A stretch of 47,338 nt of DNA. Origin: Lentisphaerota bacterium (GTDB taxonomy: Bacteria > Verrucomicrobiota > Kiritimatiellia > RFP12 > UBA1067). Each line of letters opens with the position of its first letter. Positions within the stretch are counted from its first letter, which is position 1. Both the position numbers and the translations under genes were made by a program. This document shows positions 1 through 8,483 of the stretch, one piece after another. Location of the stretch: the NCBI GenBank assembly GCA_015061665.1, contig SUWC01000016.1, forward strand, positions 1-47,338, in the 5' to 3' direction. Below the pieces are notes generated by a model. The model did no database searches. It was not told the DNA's origin and saw only the letters and a program-made list of their open reading frames with translations.

Positions 1-282
1 CGCGCGATCGACACCTACAGGGTCAAGGGCAAGCGCACGGAGGTCGTCGCGACGATGCGCGGCATCTTCGAGCAGATCATCCGCGAGCTGCAGGACGGCT
101 CGGCGGTGACCATCGAGGGACTCGTCCGCTTCGCCCCCGCTCTCAAGGGCACGGTCGGGGAGGACGAGCAGCTCACCGAGGCGAACAAGCTGAAGGTGAA
201 CGCGACGCCCCTCGTCACGATGAAGGCGCTCAACAACGGCGACTTCACGTTCGAGAAGGTCGACGCCAAGCAGGCGGAGTGA
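1..282 (+). CDS. HU/IHF-like DNA-binding protein, C-terminal part (5' end outside window)
   Basis: The frame is open from base 1 and ends at TGA 280-282, so the start lies to the left of the window. The 93 visible residues have the layout of the HU/IHF-like domain seen in Bacteroidetes and PVC histone-like proteins. A helical stretch (ATMRGIFEQIIRELQDG) is followed by a beta-rich arm region (VTIEGLVRFAPALKG) and a charged tail. Such proteins are expected to bind and bend DNA in the nucleoid. The last codons and the stop lie inside a 49-bp tandem duplication: the first copy supplies GAG TGA and the second would supply GAG TAA. The family call rests on overall pattern only, since the N-terminal half is missing. 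Confidence 0.5.
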   Translation, partial: RAIDTYRVKGKRTEVVATMRGIFEQIIRELQDGSAVTIEGLVRFAPALKGTVGEDEQLTEANKLKVNATPLVTMKALNNGDFTFEKVDAKQAE

Positions 283-372
283 GAGACCTACACAGGGCGG
301 AGCGGGACGCTCCACCTCCTTGGCGGAGTAAGAGACCTACACAGGGCGGAGCGGGACGCTCCACCTCCTTGG
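273..372. repeat. 49-bp tandem duplication spanning the end of a gene
   Basis: Two near-identical copies of a 49-bp unit lie head to tail (about 273-321 and 322-372). Each begins at GGCGGAGT and runs through GGGCGGAGCGGGACGCTCC to CCACCTCCTTGG. The copies differ at the stop codon (TGA against TAA). The unit carries a short internal hairpin, GGAGCGGGACGCTCC. Confidence 0.9.
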
Positions 373-420
373 ACGAAAGGATAGCGAAACGCAAGGAGGT
401 GCGGCGTCTCGCCGCGCCCT
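343..420. repeat. Imperfect inverted repeat downstream of the HU-like gene
   Basis: The right copy of the 49-bp unit is followed by a diverged inverted copy. ACCTCCTTG (363-371) pairs exactly with CAAGGAGGT (392-400), and AGGGCG (343-348) pairs with CGCCCT (415-420). The inner part of the right arm also folds on itself (GCGGCGTCTCGCCGC). It could act as a transcription terminator or belong to a dispersed hairpin family. No T-tract follows, so an intrinsic terminator is not proven. Confidence 0.6.
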
Positions 421-451
421 ACCGTTTAAACAACAATGAAAGGCAAAATAT

Positions 452-721
452 ATGAAACTGAAAATCGACTGGAAGACATTGGCCATTCAAGTCTGGAACG
501 CGCTAAAGCCCGTCATAATCGGCGCGGTGGGCGGAGGCATCGTCTCGTTCTCGGCGAGCGGATGCTCGTCGCTGACTCCCAGCGACAAGACGCAGACGAT
601 GGGCGTCTACGCCTTCGGCATCCCCGGCATCGCGGTCATATCGCAGACCACGCAAGCGGCTGACAACAAGGGCGAAGACACCAACGTGCCGGTGCAGGTC
701 AACCCCGTGGCCGTCAAGTGA
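452..721 (+). CDS. small hypothetical membrane protein or lipoprotein
   Basis: This 89-aa protein is not one I recognise. An AAAGG ribosome-binding site precedes ATG 452. Residues 1-20 are a lysine-containing, mildly amphipathic start (MKLKIDWKTLAIQVWNALKP). Residues 21-37 form a hydrophobic Gly/Ser-rich segment ending in SASGC, which could be a weak lipobox or simply a membrane anchor. The remaining 50 residues are polar and end in VPVQVNPVAVK. An overlapping frame starting at 436 has a less protein-like composition. The gene sits between the HU-like gene and the CTAG-rich non-coding stretch. Either a small lipoprotein or a phage-type accessory protein would fit. Confidence 0.5.
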   Translation: MKLKIDWKTLAIQVWNALKPVIIGAVGGGIVSFSASGCSSLTPSDKTQTMGVYAFGIPGIAVISQTTQAADNKGEDTNVPVQVNPVAVK

Positions 722-761
722 AAATGAGGCTCTTCGCGCTCCATTCGCAACGCGGCAGGAT

Positions 762-834
762 GCCGCGTCTCCAACTATTCACGCACCATTCGCACCAATT
801 CGCCCACGAACTCGCCCAACATTGGAGACGCGGC
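762..834. repeat. perfect 13-bp inverted repeat with 47-bp spacer
   Basis: GCCGCGTCTCCAA (762-774) and TTGGAGACGCGGC (822-834) are exact reverse complements. The left arm overlaps a second small hairpin, GCGGCAGGATGCCGC (752-766). The arrangement resembles a MITE- or REP-like element. No target-site duplication was identified. Confidence 0.7.
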
Positions 835-1009
835 TTCCAAGGGTCGGAAAACCAAATGCGGATACGCGCCCGAACTTCGTAGACAACACGGAGTAGCCGT
901 CGCGCACTCGCTGCACGATTTCACATTGAGCAGCGCATCTAGGCGCATGGGGCGCGCCACCTTGGGGAGGTCGCCTCGTCGTGTCGGATGCGAACGGTTG
1001 ATGAGCCGA

Positions 1010-1240
1010 CTAGTTGGCTATGGCTAGATAGCTAGTGACTCTAGTAGTTCTAGTGGTTCTAGATGTTTAGCCGCAACCCTTAGGCGGTTCTATAAGCTCT
1101 AGGTGACTAGAAGCCTTGTTAAGGCCTGATAATCGCTTCTAGCCAACATCCTACGCCTGCTTCGAATTTCTAGAACCGCTAGAACCGCTAGCCCTTCTAG
1201 CTCTAGAGCAACTAGAAGTCTAGAACTACTAGAAGCCTAG
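1010..1240. repeat. CTAG array: 18 CTAG tetranucleotides in 231 bp, largely at 9-bp spacing
   Basis: CTAG occurs at 1010, 1024, 1032, 1041, 1050, 1059, 1099, 1107, 1139, 1170, 1179, 1188, 1197, 1203, 1212, 1220, 1229 and 1237. Two runs have spacing of 8-9 bp: 1024-1059, with units such as CTAGTAGTT and CTAGTGGTT, and 1170-1237, with units such as CTAGAACCG and CTAGAACTA. The left and right runs are reverse complements of each other: 1041-1063 matches 1169-1191 inverted at 20 of 23 positions. CTAG is usually one of the rarer tetranucleotides in bacterial DNA. Function is unknown. Confidence 0.9.
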
Positions 1241-1487
1241 CGTCGCCGAGCGATGGGCCCTCTTCATTCACAGCCTTCGCCCACAATCAAACAAATCGGG
1301 AGCGCGCGCTAGCGACGGACGAACTGGCGGAGCAGGTCGGACGACTCCGGCTCGCGTCAAGCCGCGGCAAGTCAACAATACGACGCATGACGCAACCGTC
1401 ATCTGTCACCTCGAATTGTCGCAAAAGGATAGAAACATTATCTCAAAGAGAACTCCACAACTTGGAATCTTCTGCTAGAATAGGGGC

Positions 1488-1682
1488 ATGAAAGCGACAA
1501 TGGTTGTTATGTTCGCCGCTTTTGCGGCACACGGAGCGCTCAGCGCGACAATTGACGAATCGCGCACAAACGCTATACTTGACGGGCTCTCCCTCGAGCA
1601 GAAGATTGGACAGCTCTGCCAGACAGGGGCGAGCGGCACGACGGACGCAATGAGCACAAGTATCAGACGAAGTTCAAGATAG
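1488..1682 (+). pseudogene. truncated glycoside hydrolase family 3 gene (N-terminal stub)
   Basis: The frame starts with a signal peptide (MKATMVVMFAAFAAHGALSA). It continues into the start of a GH3 beta-glucosidase-type catalytic domain: ILDGLSLEQKIGQL matches the conserved N-terminal (M/L)(T/S)LEEKIGQL segment of GH3. After about 50 residues the similarity stops near 1640 and the frame ends at 1682. GH3 enzymes are normally 700-850 aa, so over 90% of the gene is gone. Upstream sequence still looks like a gene start (GGGG just before the ATG). The distal 40 bp, and the sequence up to about 1740, come from an unidentified source. Confidence 0.65.
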
Positions 1683-1778
1683 CAAAAGAAACAGGCAAGG
1701 CAACAAAGGCAACAATAGAGACAAGGCTGGTCATGGTTCCATAAATCTGTCGTAATAACCCTAAAAAAGGCGGTAGCC

Positions 1779-4700
1779 ATGAAATGCACGCTGTCGGATA
1801 AACGCGCCCGCGCCCTCGCGGGTCTGGGCGCCTCACTCCTAATCCTGCCCGCGCTGGCAACAGACTACTACGTCGACCCTCTGGGCGACGACACCTCAAA
1901 CAACGGACGCTCCGCGAGCGCTCCGTTCAGGACGATCGACAAAGCCGTCGCCACCGCAACGTCAAGCGCGGACGCAATATACGTAGCCCCTGGCACGTAT
2001 TCCACGACTACGCAGTGGGGGCCAAACCTGAAAGCCAGGCTTGTCGGCAGGGGCAAGACGCGCAACGACGTCACAATCCAGTCCAGCGGCAGCTACCGCA
2101 CTCTGCGAATGGCTTCCGGATCGTGGCTCGAGAACGTCACAGTCATAGGCGAGGGAACGTTCAAGGCGGACAAAGGCGGCGCGATCGAAATGTCCGGCGG
2201 AACTCTCACCAACTGCGTCGTCCGCAACGGCACCACGTACGCCAACGGAGGAAACATCTACATGTCCGCAGGCGTCGTCGCAGACTGTCTCGTGTCGAAC
2301 GGCTCCATCTCCTCCACGAGCACGACGTGGGACGGACCAAAGGGCGTCAACGTGTTCATTGACGGCTCGTCCGCAAGGCTCTTGCGCACACGCGTTTCCG
2401 GCGGCTCGACGGTCCCGACCAAGGATGACGGCTCGCTCTACTACGAACGCGGCAGCGTCGCAGTCTACAACTCCGGCGCGCAGATCGACAGCTGTCTCAT
2501 AGATGGCAGCGCGTGCGGCGGCTTGCTCCTTCAAAGCGCAAACTCGCAGGTCTACAGCACGACGATCGCAGGCAACACCTGCTACGGCGTCTGGTCGTGG
2601 AACACAAGCCAGACCGTCGCCAACTGCGCCCTGTACGGCAACAAAAAAGCCGACTCGTCACTTGGCAACTGGGCAGGAAACCAGCCAAACTCGTCCACGA
2701 CCACTGGATGCGCCGCAGAGAATGGCACCTTTACGTCGTCGTCGCTTTCATACGTAAAGATCACCGCCGCCGCGTTCCTCGACACTGCAAAGGGAAACTA
2801 CCGCCCCGACCCGACGGGCGCGCTCGTGGACGCAGGAAAGGCCGACCCGCGCGCGTCCGGCGCTTCAGTCAAGGACATCGACGGCAACCCGCGCAAGAGC
2901 GGCAGGATCGACATCGGCTGCTACGAACACCAGAAGCGCGACGTCTCCGTTAAGATAAGCAACGTCTCCTTCAACCGCGGCGTCCCGCCCGCAACTGCGA
3001 CGTTCACGCACGAGATCGCATACTCGGCATCCCCTGAGACAGTCGAGTACATTTACGATTTCGGCGACGGGAATACAGCCACAACGTCATCCGCCACCAT
3101 ATCGCACACGTATTCCAGCGCCGGCGTCTACAACGTCAAAGTCGTCGCGTCTAACGCATGCGAGGAGGAATTCGTCGAGGCGTCGTACCCGAAGCTCGTC
3201 GCCCTTTCGTCCAGCACGATTTACGTGACCGCAGGAAACGGAACCGGCACGTCCCCGTACGACACGCCCGCAAAAGGCATGGGCAGTCTCTCCGCAGCCG
3301 TCGAAGCGGCAGGCGAGGGATGCACGATATGCGTCGGCAAGGGAGTGTACGAGACGGCGAGGCAGATAACAGTCGACAAGTCCGTGACGATACGCGGACT
3401 CGGCACGAAGCCCGAGGACGTGATTATCCGCAACACGTCCGCCACACCGAGCGGCGCAGACTTCCGCGTAATGGAATTCAACGGCGCGAACGGACGGCTT
3501 GAGAACGTGACGCTCGAAAACGGACGCGTCGAAAACGCAAACGGCGCAAACCTCCGCCTCGTCGCAGGCGTAGTTTCAAACTGCGTCATCCGCGGCGGAA
3601 TTGCCGCGGTCAGCGGGAGCGCAAACGCGGCTGGCGGCGGCGTGGAGATCGCAGGCGCGGCGACGCTCACGCACTGCGTCGTCACCAACAACACGGTCAA
3701 CGGAACCTCTGCGGAAAACTCCAGGACCGGCGGCGCGATATTCATCCCGTACGGCGCCAAGCCCGTGCGCATATCGAACTGCCTTGTTGCGAACAACCGC
3801 TACGTGACGAGCGGGACTGCAAAAGCGGGCGCAGCCGGCATACGGTTCGGCGGAGGAAACGAAAGCTCGTCCGTCGAGAACTGCACGATCACGGCGAACA
3901 CCGTCCAGGGATCGCTTACTGACGATTCGGCGGGACTTTTCTGCACGTCATGGAGCATGCGCATGCGCAACTGCATCATCGTCGGGAACAACGAGACGGG
4001 CAAGGACAGGAACACTTCCGTCAAGCTCGACTTCAACTCCGGCAACGGCTTCTCGTACCTGAACAACATGACAGACGATACGCTGATCGCCAGCAGCGGA
4101 ACAAAGAGCACCGGAAACCTGCTCGTATCTGGTCCGACCGCAGTCTTCCGCAACTTCGCAGGCGGCAACTACAACCTGCGCTCCGACTCGCCGGCGTTCA
4201 ACGCAGGCACCGGCTCGAACTTGAGCCTCAACCCTTCGGTCGACCTCGCAGGGAAACAGCGCACGATGCACGGGACGATCGACATGGGGTGCTACGAAAG
4301 CCAGAACGCGGAGCTTTCGGTGCAGATAACGGGAGCAACATACAACCAGGCTTACGCGCCTGCAACAGTCACGTTCACCCACTCGTCCGCAAACTCGGCG
4401 TCGCCTGCCAACGTAGTCTACACATACGACTTCGGCGACGGTTCAGAGACTGCAAAGACTAGCGCGGGCACGATTTCCCACGTATACAACACGCCCGGCA
4501 CGTACACCGTCAAGATCACCGCGTCCAACGCCGTCGCAGGCGAAATCGTCCAGGAGACATACGCAGGCTACATCAGCATCGCATCTTCCACGGTCTACGT
4601 AAAGCCCGGCAACGGAGGCGGCACGTTCCCCTACGACACCCTCGCGCGCGGATTCGGAACGATCGCCGCTGCGCTCGACGCCGCGGCAGACGGGCACGTC

Positions 4701-7700
4701 ATAATGCTCGGCTCAGGCGTCCACCAGACGTCCGGACAGATCGCGGTATCGAAGGCCGTCACCATACGCGGAGCAGGCGCGAAGCCGGACGACGTGATCA
4801 TCCGCAATGTCTCCACCACCGCAAGCGCAGGGAACTTCCGCGTGTTGGAGCTCTCGAACGCCAATGGACGTCTCGAAAACGTGACGCTCGAAAACGGACG
4901 CGTCGAAAACGCAAACGGCGGCAACCTTCGCCTCGTTTCGGGCGTAGTTTCGAACTGCGTCTTCCGCGGCGGAATTGCCGCGGTCGGCGGGAGCGCAAAC
5001 GCGGCAGGCGGCGGCGTGGAGATCGCAGGCGCGGCGACGCTCACGCACTGCGTCGTCTCCAACAACACCGTCAGCGGCACGTCGTCCGACGCAAGCCTAG
5101 CAGGCGGCGCGATATACGTCGAGAAAAACGTCCACGGCGCGCACATTTCGAACTGCCTCGTCGCCTTCAATCGCTACGCTCCGAGCGCAAGCGCGCAGGC
5201 CGGTGCGGCCGGCATACGGCTCGGCGGAAGCAACGACCACACCACGATCGAGAACTGCACCGTTGCGGCGAACACCGTCGAAGGATCGCTCAGGGACGAT
5301 TCGGCGGGCATCTACTGCACGACGTGGTATGCGAGGCTCCGCAACAACGTCGTCGCCGGAAACTACGAGACGGCCAAGGGGAACTACACGTCCGTCAAGC
5401 TCGACTTCAACTCCAGCAATTCGTACACGTACCGCAACAACGTTACGGACGGCGCACTGATCGAAAACGACGGGAACAAGAGCAAAGGCAACCTGCTCGT
5501 AGACGGACCTGAAGCCGTGTTCCGCAATTTCTCCGCAGGAGACTTCGCGCTACGCTCCATGAGCGCGGCGAAGGACGCAGGCACCGAGGAAGGACTTGCG
5601 CTCGCACCGTCCGTCGACCTGGCAGGAAAGCCGCGCGTCAAGTTCGACGCGATCGACGCGGGATGCTACGAGCGCCAGTCCGAGGACATGACGGCTGCGA
5701 TCTCCGGCGTTTCGGCCAGCGCACCCTTCGCGCCCTCGACCGTCACGTTCACGCACACATGCGCGAACTCCGAAGCGCCTTCGGGCGTTGTCTACAGGTA
5801 CGATTTCGGGGATGGAAGCGCCGTTGCAGAAACGGCTGCTGGGGCAATCTCGCACACATACGTGGCACCCGGATTGTACACCGTGTCGATGACGGCGGTA
5901 AACGCCGCGCTAAGCGAGGTTGCGCAGGCTGTCTGGGGCGAAAAGGTGCGCGTCGGATCGTCCGTGATATACGTCAAGCCCGGCAACGGCGCGGGAACGT
6001 TCCCGTACAACAGTCCTGACAAGGGATTCGGCGACATACAGTCCGCAGTCGACGAAGCTTACGACGGCAACACGATTCTCGTCGGCAACGGAGTATACAG
6101 CGTTTCAGGACAGATCGTCGTCAGCAAAGCGGTGACGATACGCGGAACAGGCGCGCGTCCGGAGGACGTGATACTGCGCAACGTTTCCACCACCGCAAGC
6201 GCGGGGAACTTCCGCGTGATGGAACTCGACAACACGAACGGACGAGTCGAGAACGTGACTCTCGAGAACGGACGCGTCCAGAACGCAAACGGCGGCAATC
6301 TAAGCCTCGTAAAGGGAGTCGTCTCGAACTGCGTGATCCGCGGCGGAATTGCCGCGGTCTCAGGATCGAACGCGAACGCTGCGGGAGGTGGCGTTGAAAT
6401 CGCGGGCGCTGGAATCCTTACGCACTGCATCGTCTCCAACAACGTCACGAACGGCACGTCCTCGAACGACGCGTTCAAGGGCGGCGCGGTCTACATAGCG
6501 CATGGCAAGGGAGGCGCACGCATTTCAAACTGCCTGATCGCGTTCAACCGCTATGTCCAGACGACAGCGAACACCGTAGGTTCGGCGGGCATCAAGTTCG
6601 GCGGCAGCAACGACCACACTGCGGTGGAGAACTGCACGATTGCGGCCAACACAGTCGAGGGCTCGCTCAAGGACGATTCGGCGGGCATCTTCTGCACGAC
6701 TTGGTATGCGAGGCTCCGCAACAACATCGTCGCGGGAAACTACGAGACAGGCAAGGGAAGAAACACTTCCGTCAAGCTCGACCTCAACGAAAACAATCCG
6801 TACACATACCGCAACAACGTGACGGACGGCGCGCTGATCGCGAACGACGGGGTAAAGAGCGAGGACAACAAGTTCGTCGCCGGACCAGAAGCCGTGTTCC
6901 GCAATTTCGCTTCCAGAGACTTCGCTCTCCGTTCCGGCAGCGTCGCGAACGACGGCGGCACGACAAACGGCCTGGCACTGACGCCTGCCGTCGACCTGTC
7001 TGGCAACGTGCGCTTGCGCTTCTCGAATATCGACGCCGGATGCTACGAGCGGCAGGTGGAGGACATGACGGCGACCATCACCGGCGCGACTTACGCAAGC
7101 GCCTTCGCTCCGTCCACCTACACGTTCAGTCATTCCGCGGCGAATTCTGAGTCGCCTTCCAGCCTCGTCTACACGTACGATTTCGGCGACGGCACACCGT
7201 CCGCCCAGACGACCAGCGGGACGATCTCGCACGTCTTCGGCACGCCTGGCGAATACACGGTCACGATGACAGCCGCGAACGAATCGATCGGCGAGGTCGC
7301 GCAAGCGGGCTACGGCGAAAAGGTGCGCGTCGGGTCGTCCGTGATATACGTCAAGCCCGGCAACGGCGAGGGGACGTTCCCGTACGACACGCCGGAAAAA
7401 GGCTTCGGTTCAATTGCGGATGCGGTGAATGAAGCTTCGGACGGTTGCACCATTATTCTAACCAAGGGCGTGCACCAGACTTCCGGACAGATCGTCGTGA
7501 ACAAGGCGGTGACGGTGCGTGGCGCGGGGACAAAACCAGACGACGTGATCATCCGCAACGTCTCCGCCACCGCAAGCGCAGGTAACTTCCGCGTGATGGA
7601 GCTCTCGAACGCAAACGGACGAGTCGAAAACGTGACGCTTGAAAACGGACGAGTCCAGAACGCAAACGGCGCAAACCTCCGCCTCGTTTCGGGCGTAGTT

Positions 7701-8471
7701 TCGAACTGCGTCATCCGCGGCGGAATTGCCGCGGTCAGCGAAAGCGGAAACGCGGCTGGCGGTGGCGTGGAGATCGCAGGCACGGCGACGCTCACGCACT
7801 GCATCGTCTCGAACAACACCGTCAGCGGAACTTCGTCCACGGACAACTCCAGAACAGGCGGCGCGATATTCATCCCATACGGCGCGAAGTCCGTGCGCAT
7901 CTCGAACTGCCTTGTTGCAAACAACCGCTACGTGACAAGCGGGAATGCAAAATCTGGCGCGGCCGGCATACGGTTCGGCGGAAGTAACGAAAACTCGTCC
8001 GTCGAGAACTGCACGATCGCGGCCAATACAGTCGAGGGTTCGCTCAGGGACGATTCGGCAGGCATCTACTGCACGTCGTGGAGCGTCAAGCTGCGCAACA
8101 ACCTGATCGCAGGCAACTTCGAAACCGGCAAGGAGAAGTTCACGTCGGCCACCGTCACGTTCTCGGAAGGTGTCGACAACGAATTCGAGTACAGGAACAA
8201 CGCGATGGACGGCGCGCCAATCGTAAACGACGGTGCCAAGAGCACCGGAAACAGATCCATCGCCGGACCAGAAGCCGTGTTCACCAATTTCGCTTCTGAC
8301 GACTTCACGATCCGCGCCGGCTGCGCGGCGCACGACACGGGCAAGACCGAAGGCCTTGCGCTCGCGCCGTCCGTCGACCTCTTCGGCGGCGAACGCGTGA
8401 AGTTCGGCAAGATCGACATCGGGTGCTGCGAATGCAAGTACATGCGCGGCTTCTCAATCAGAATCAGGTAA
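1779..8471 (+). CDS. giant secreted parallel beta-helix / PKD repeat protein (2230 aa)
   Basis: A signal peptide occupies residues 1-28 (positively charged start, then LAGLGASLLILPALA). A first right-handed beta-helix spans about 30-385, rich in GGxIxMSGGTLTNCVV-type rungs. A PKD domain follows (YDFGDG near residue 426). Then come four tandem units of about 458 aa starting near residues 481, 939, 1397 and 1856. Each begins I/VYVxxGNGxGTxPY and contains a beta-helix with repeated N-C-x-I/V rungs. The first three units end in a PKD domain with YDFGDG. The beta-helix fold is shared by pectate lyases and other polysaccharide-binding enzymes, but I see no clear catalytic signature, so an adhesive or structural surface role is equally possible. 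AAAAGG precedes ATG 1779. The stop is 12 bp before the GH50-like gene, suggesting co-transcription. The short tail ends GFSIRIR. Confidence 0.85.
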   Translation: MKCTLSDKRARALAGLGASLLILPALATDYYVDPLGDDTSNNGRSASAPFRTIDKAVATATSSADAIYVAPGTYSTTTQWGPNLKARLVGRGKTRNDVTIQSSGSYRTLRMASGSWLENVTVIGEGTFKADKGGAIEMSGGTLTNCVVRNGTTYANGGNIYMSAGVVADCLVSNGSISSTSTTWDGPKGVNVFIDGSSARLLRTRVSGGSTVPTKDDGSLYYERGSVAVYNSGAQIDSCLIDGSACGGLLLQSANSQVYSTTIAGNTCYGVWSWNTSQTVANCALYGNKKADSSLGNWAGNQPNSSTTTGCAAENGTFTSSSLSYVKITAAAFLDTAKGNYRPDPTGALVDAGKADPRASGASVKDIDGNPRKSGRIDIGCYEHQKRDVSVKISNVSFNRGVPPATATFTHEIAYSASPETVEYIYDFGDGNTATTSSATISHTYSSAGVYNVKVVASNACEEEFVEASYPKLVALSSSTIYVTAGNGTGTSPYDTPAKGMGSLSAAVEAAGEGCTICVGKGVYETARQITVDKSVTIRGLGTKPEDVIIRNTSATPSGADFRVMEFNGANGRLENVTLENGRVENANGANLRLVAGVVSNCVIRGGIAAVSGSANAAGGGVEIAGAATLTHCVVTNNTVNGTSAENSRTGGAIFIPYGAKPVRISNCLVANNRYVTSGTAKAGAAGIRFGGGNESSSVENCTITANTVQGSLTDDSAGLFCTSWSMRMRNCIIVGNNETGKDRNTSVKLDFNSGNGFSYLNNMTDDTLIASSGTKSTGNLLVSGPTAVFRNFAGGNYNLRSDSPAFNAGTGSNLSLNPSVDLAGKQRTMHGTIDMGCYESQNAELSVQITGATYNQAYAPATVTFTHSSANSASPANVVYTYDFGDGSETAKTSAGTISHVYNTPGTYTVKITASNAVAGEIVQETYAGYISIASSTVYVKPGNGGGTFPYDTLARGFGTIAAALDAAADGHVIMLGSGVHQTSGQIAVSKAVTIRGAGAKPDDVIIRNVSTTASAGNFRVLELSNANGRLENVTLENGRVENANGGNLRLVSGVVSNCVFRGGIAAVGGSANAAGGGVEIAGAATLTHCVVSNNTVSGTSSDASLAGGAIYVEKNVHGAHISNCLVAFNRYAPSASAQAGAAGIRLGGSNDHTTIENCTVAANTVEGSLRDDSAGIYCTTWYARLRNNVVAGNYETAKGNYTSVKLDFNSSNSYTYRNNVTDGALIENDGNKSKGNLLVDGPEAVFRNFSAGDFALRSMSAAKDAGTEEGLALAPSVDLAGKPRVKFDAIDAGCYERQSEDMTAAISGVSASAPFAPSTVTFTHTCANSEAPSGVVYRYDFGDGSAVAETAAGAISHTYVAPGLYTVSMTAVNAALSEVAQAVWGEKVRVGSSVIYVKPGNGAGTFPYNSPDKGFGDIQSAVDEAYDGNTILVGNGVYSVSGQIVVSKAVTIRGTGARPEDVILRNVSTTASAGNFRVMELDNTNGRVENVTLENGRVQNANGGNLSLVKGVVSNCVIRGGIAAVSGSNANAAGGGVEIAGAGILTHCIVSNNVTNGTSSNDAFKGGAVYIAHGKGGARISNCLIAFNRYVQTTANTVGSAGIKFGGSNDHTAVENCTIAANTVEGSLKDDSAGIFCTTWYARLRNNIVAGNYETGKGRNTSVKLDLNENNPYTYRNNVTDGALIANDGVKSEDNKFVAGPEAVFRNFASRDFALRSGSVANDGGTTNGLALTPAVDLSGNVRLRFSNIDAGCYERQVEDMTATITGATYASAFAPSTYTFSHSAANSESPSSLVYTYDFGDGTPSAQTTSGTISHVFGTPGEYTVTMTAANESIGEVAQAGYGEKVRVGSSVIYVKPGNGEGTFPYDTPEKGFGSIADAVNEASDGCTIILTKGVHQTSGQIVVNKAVTVRGAGTKPDDVIIRNVSATASAGNFRVMELSNANGRVENVTLENGRVQNANGANLRLVSGVVSNCVIRGGIAAVSESGNAAGGGVEIAGTATLTHCIVSNNTVSGTSSTDNSRTGGAIFIPYGAKSVRISNCLVANNRYVTSGNAKSGAAGIRFGGSNENSSVENCTIAANTVEGSLRDDSAGIYCTSWSVKLRNNLIAGNFETGKEKFTSATVTFSEGVDNEFEYRNNAMDGAPIVNDGAKSTGNRSIAGPEAVFTNFASDDFTIRAGCAAHDTGKTEGLALAPSVDLFGGERVKFGKIDIGCCECKYMRGFSIRIR
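3219..8471 (+). repeat. four long intragenic tandem repeats (period 1374, 1374, 1377 bp)
   Basis: The equivalent codon of the I/VYVxxGNG motif falls at 3222, 4596, 5970 and 7347. Several stretches are identical between copies at DNA level, for example around 3504 and 4879, and around 3641 and 5018. Others have diverged. This indicates repeated duplication with partial gene conversion. The last unit lacks the PKD domain. Confidence 0.9.
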
Positions 8472-8483
8472 AGGGGCTCGACT

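Larger units (their letters stand above)
722..1487. other. 766-bp region with no convincing gene, holding repeats
   Basis: No protein-like frame with a start and ribosome-binding site is visible. The region holds a 13-bp inverted repeat (762-834), the CTAG array (1010-1240), and AT-richer sequence leading into the GH3 remnant. A frame around 1290-1480 is open but does not resemble a protein family I know. Confidence 0.7.

Noticed and set aside
1010..1240. CRISPR array
   Set aside because: The repeated element is only 4-9 bp and there are no spacers of constant length.
1290..1490. Open frame ending at the GH3 stub (NRERALATDELAEQVGRL)
   Set aside because: No start or ribosome-binding site is visible, and the sequence after it is low-complexity and unlike a protein family.
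3219..8471. Assembly duplication artefact in the giant beta-helix gene
   Set aside because: The four units differ throughout at nucleotide and amino-acid level and have slightly different lengths, so they are genuine copies.
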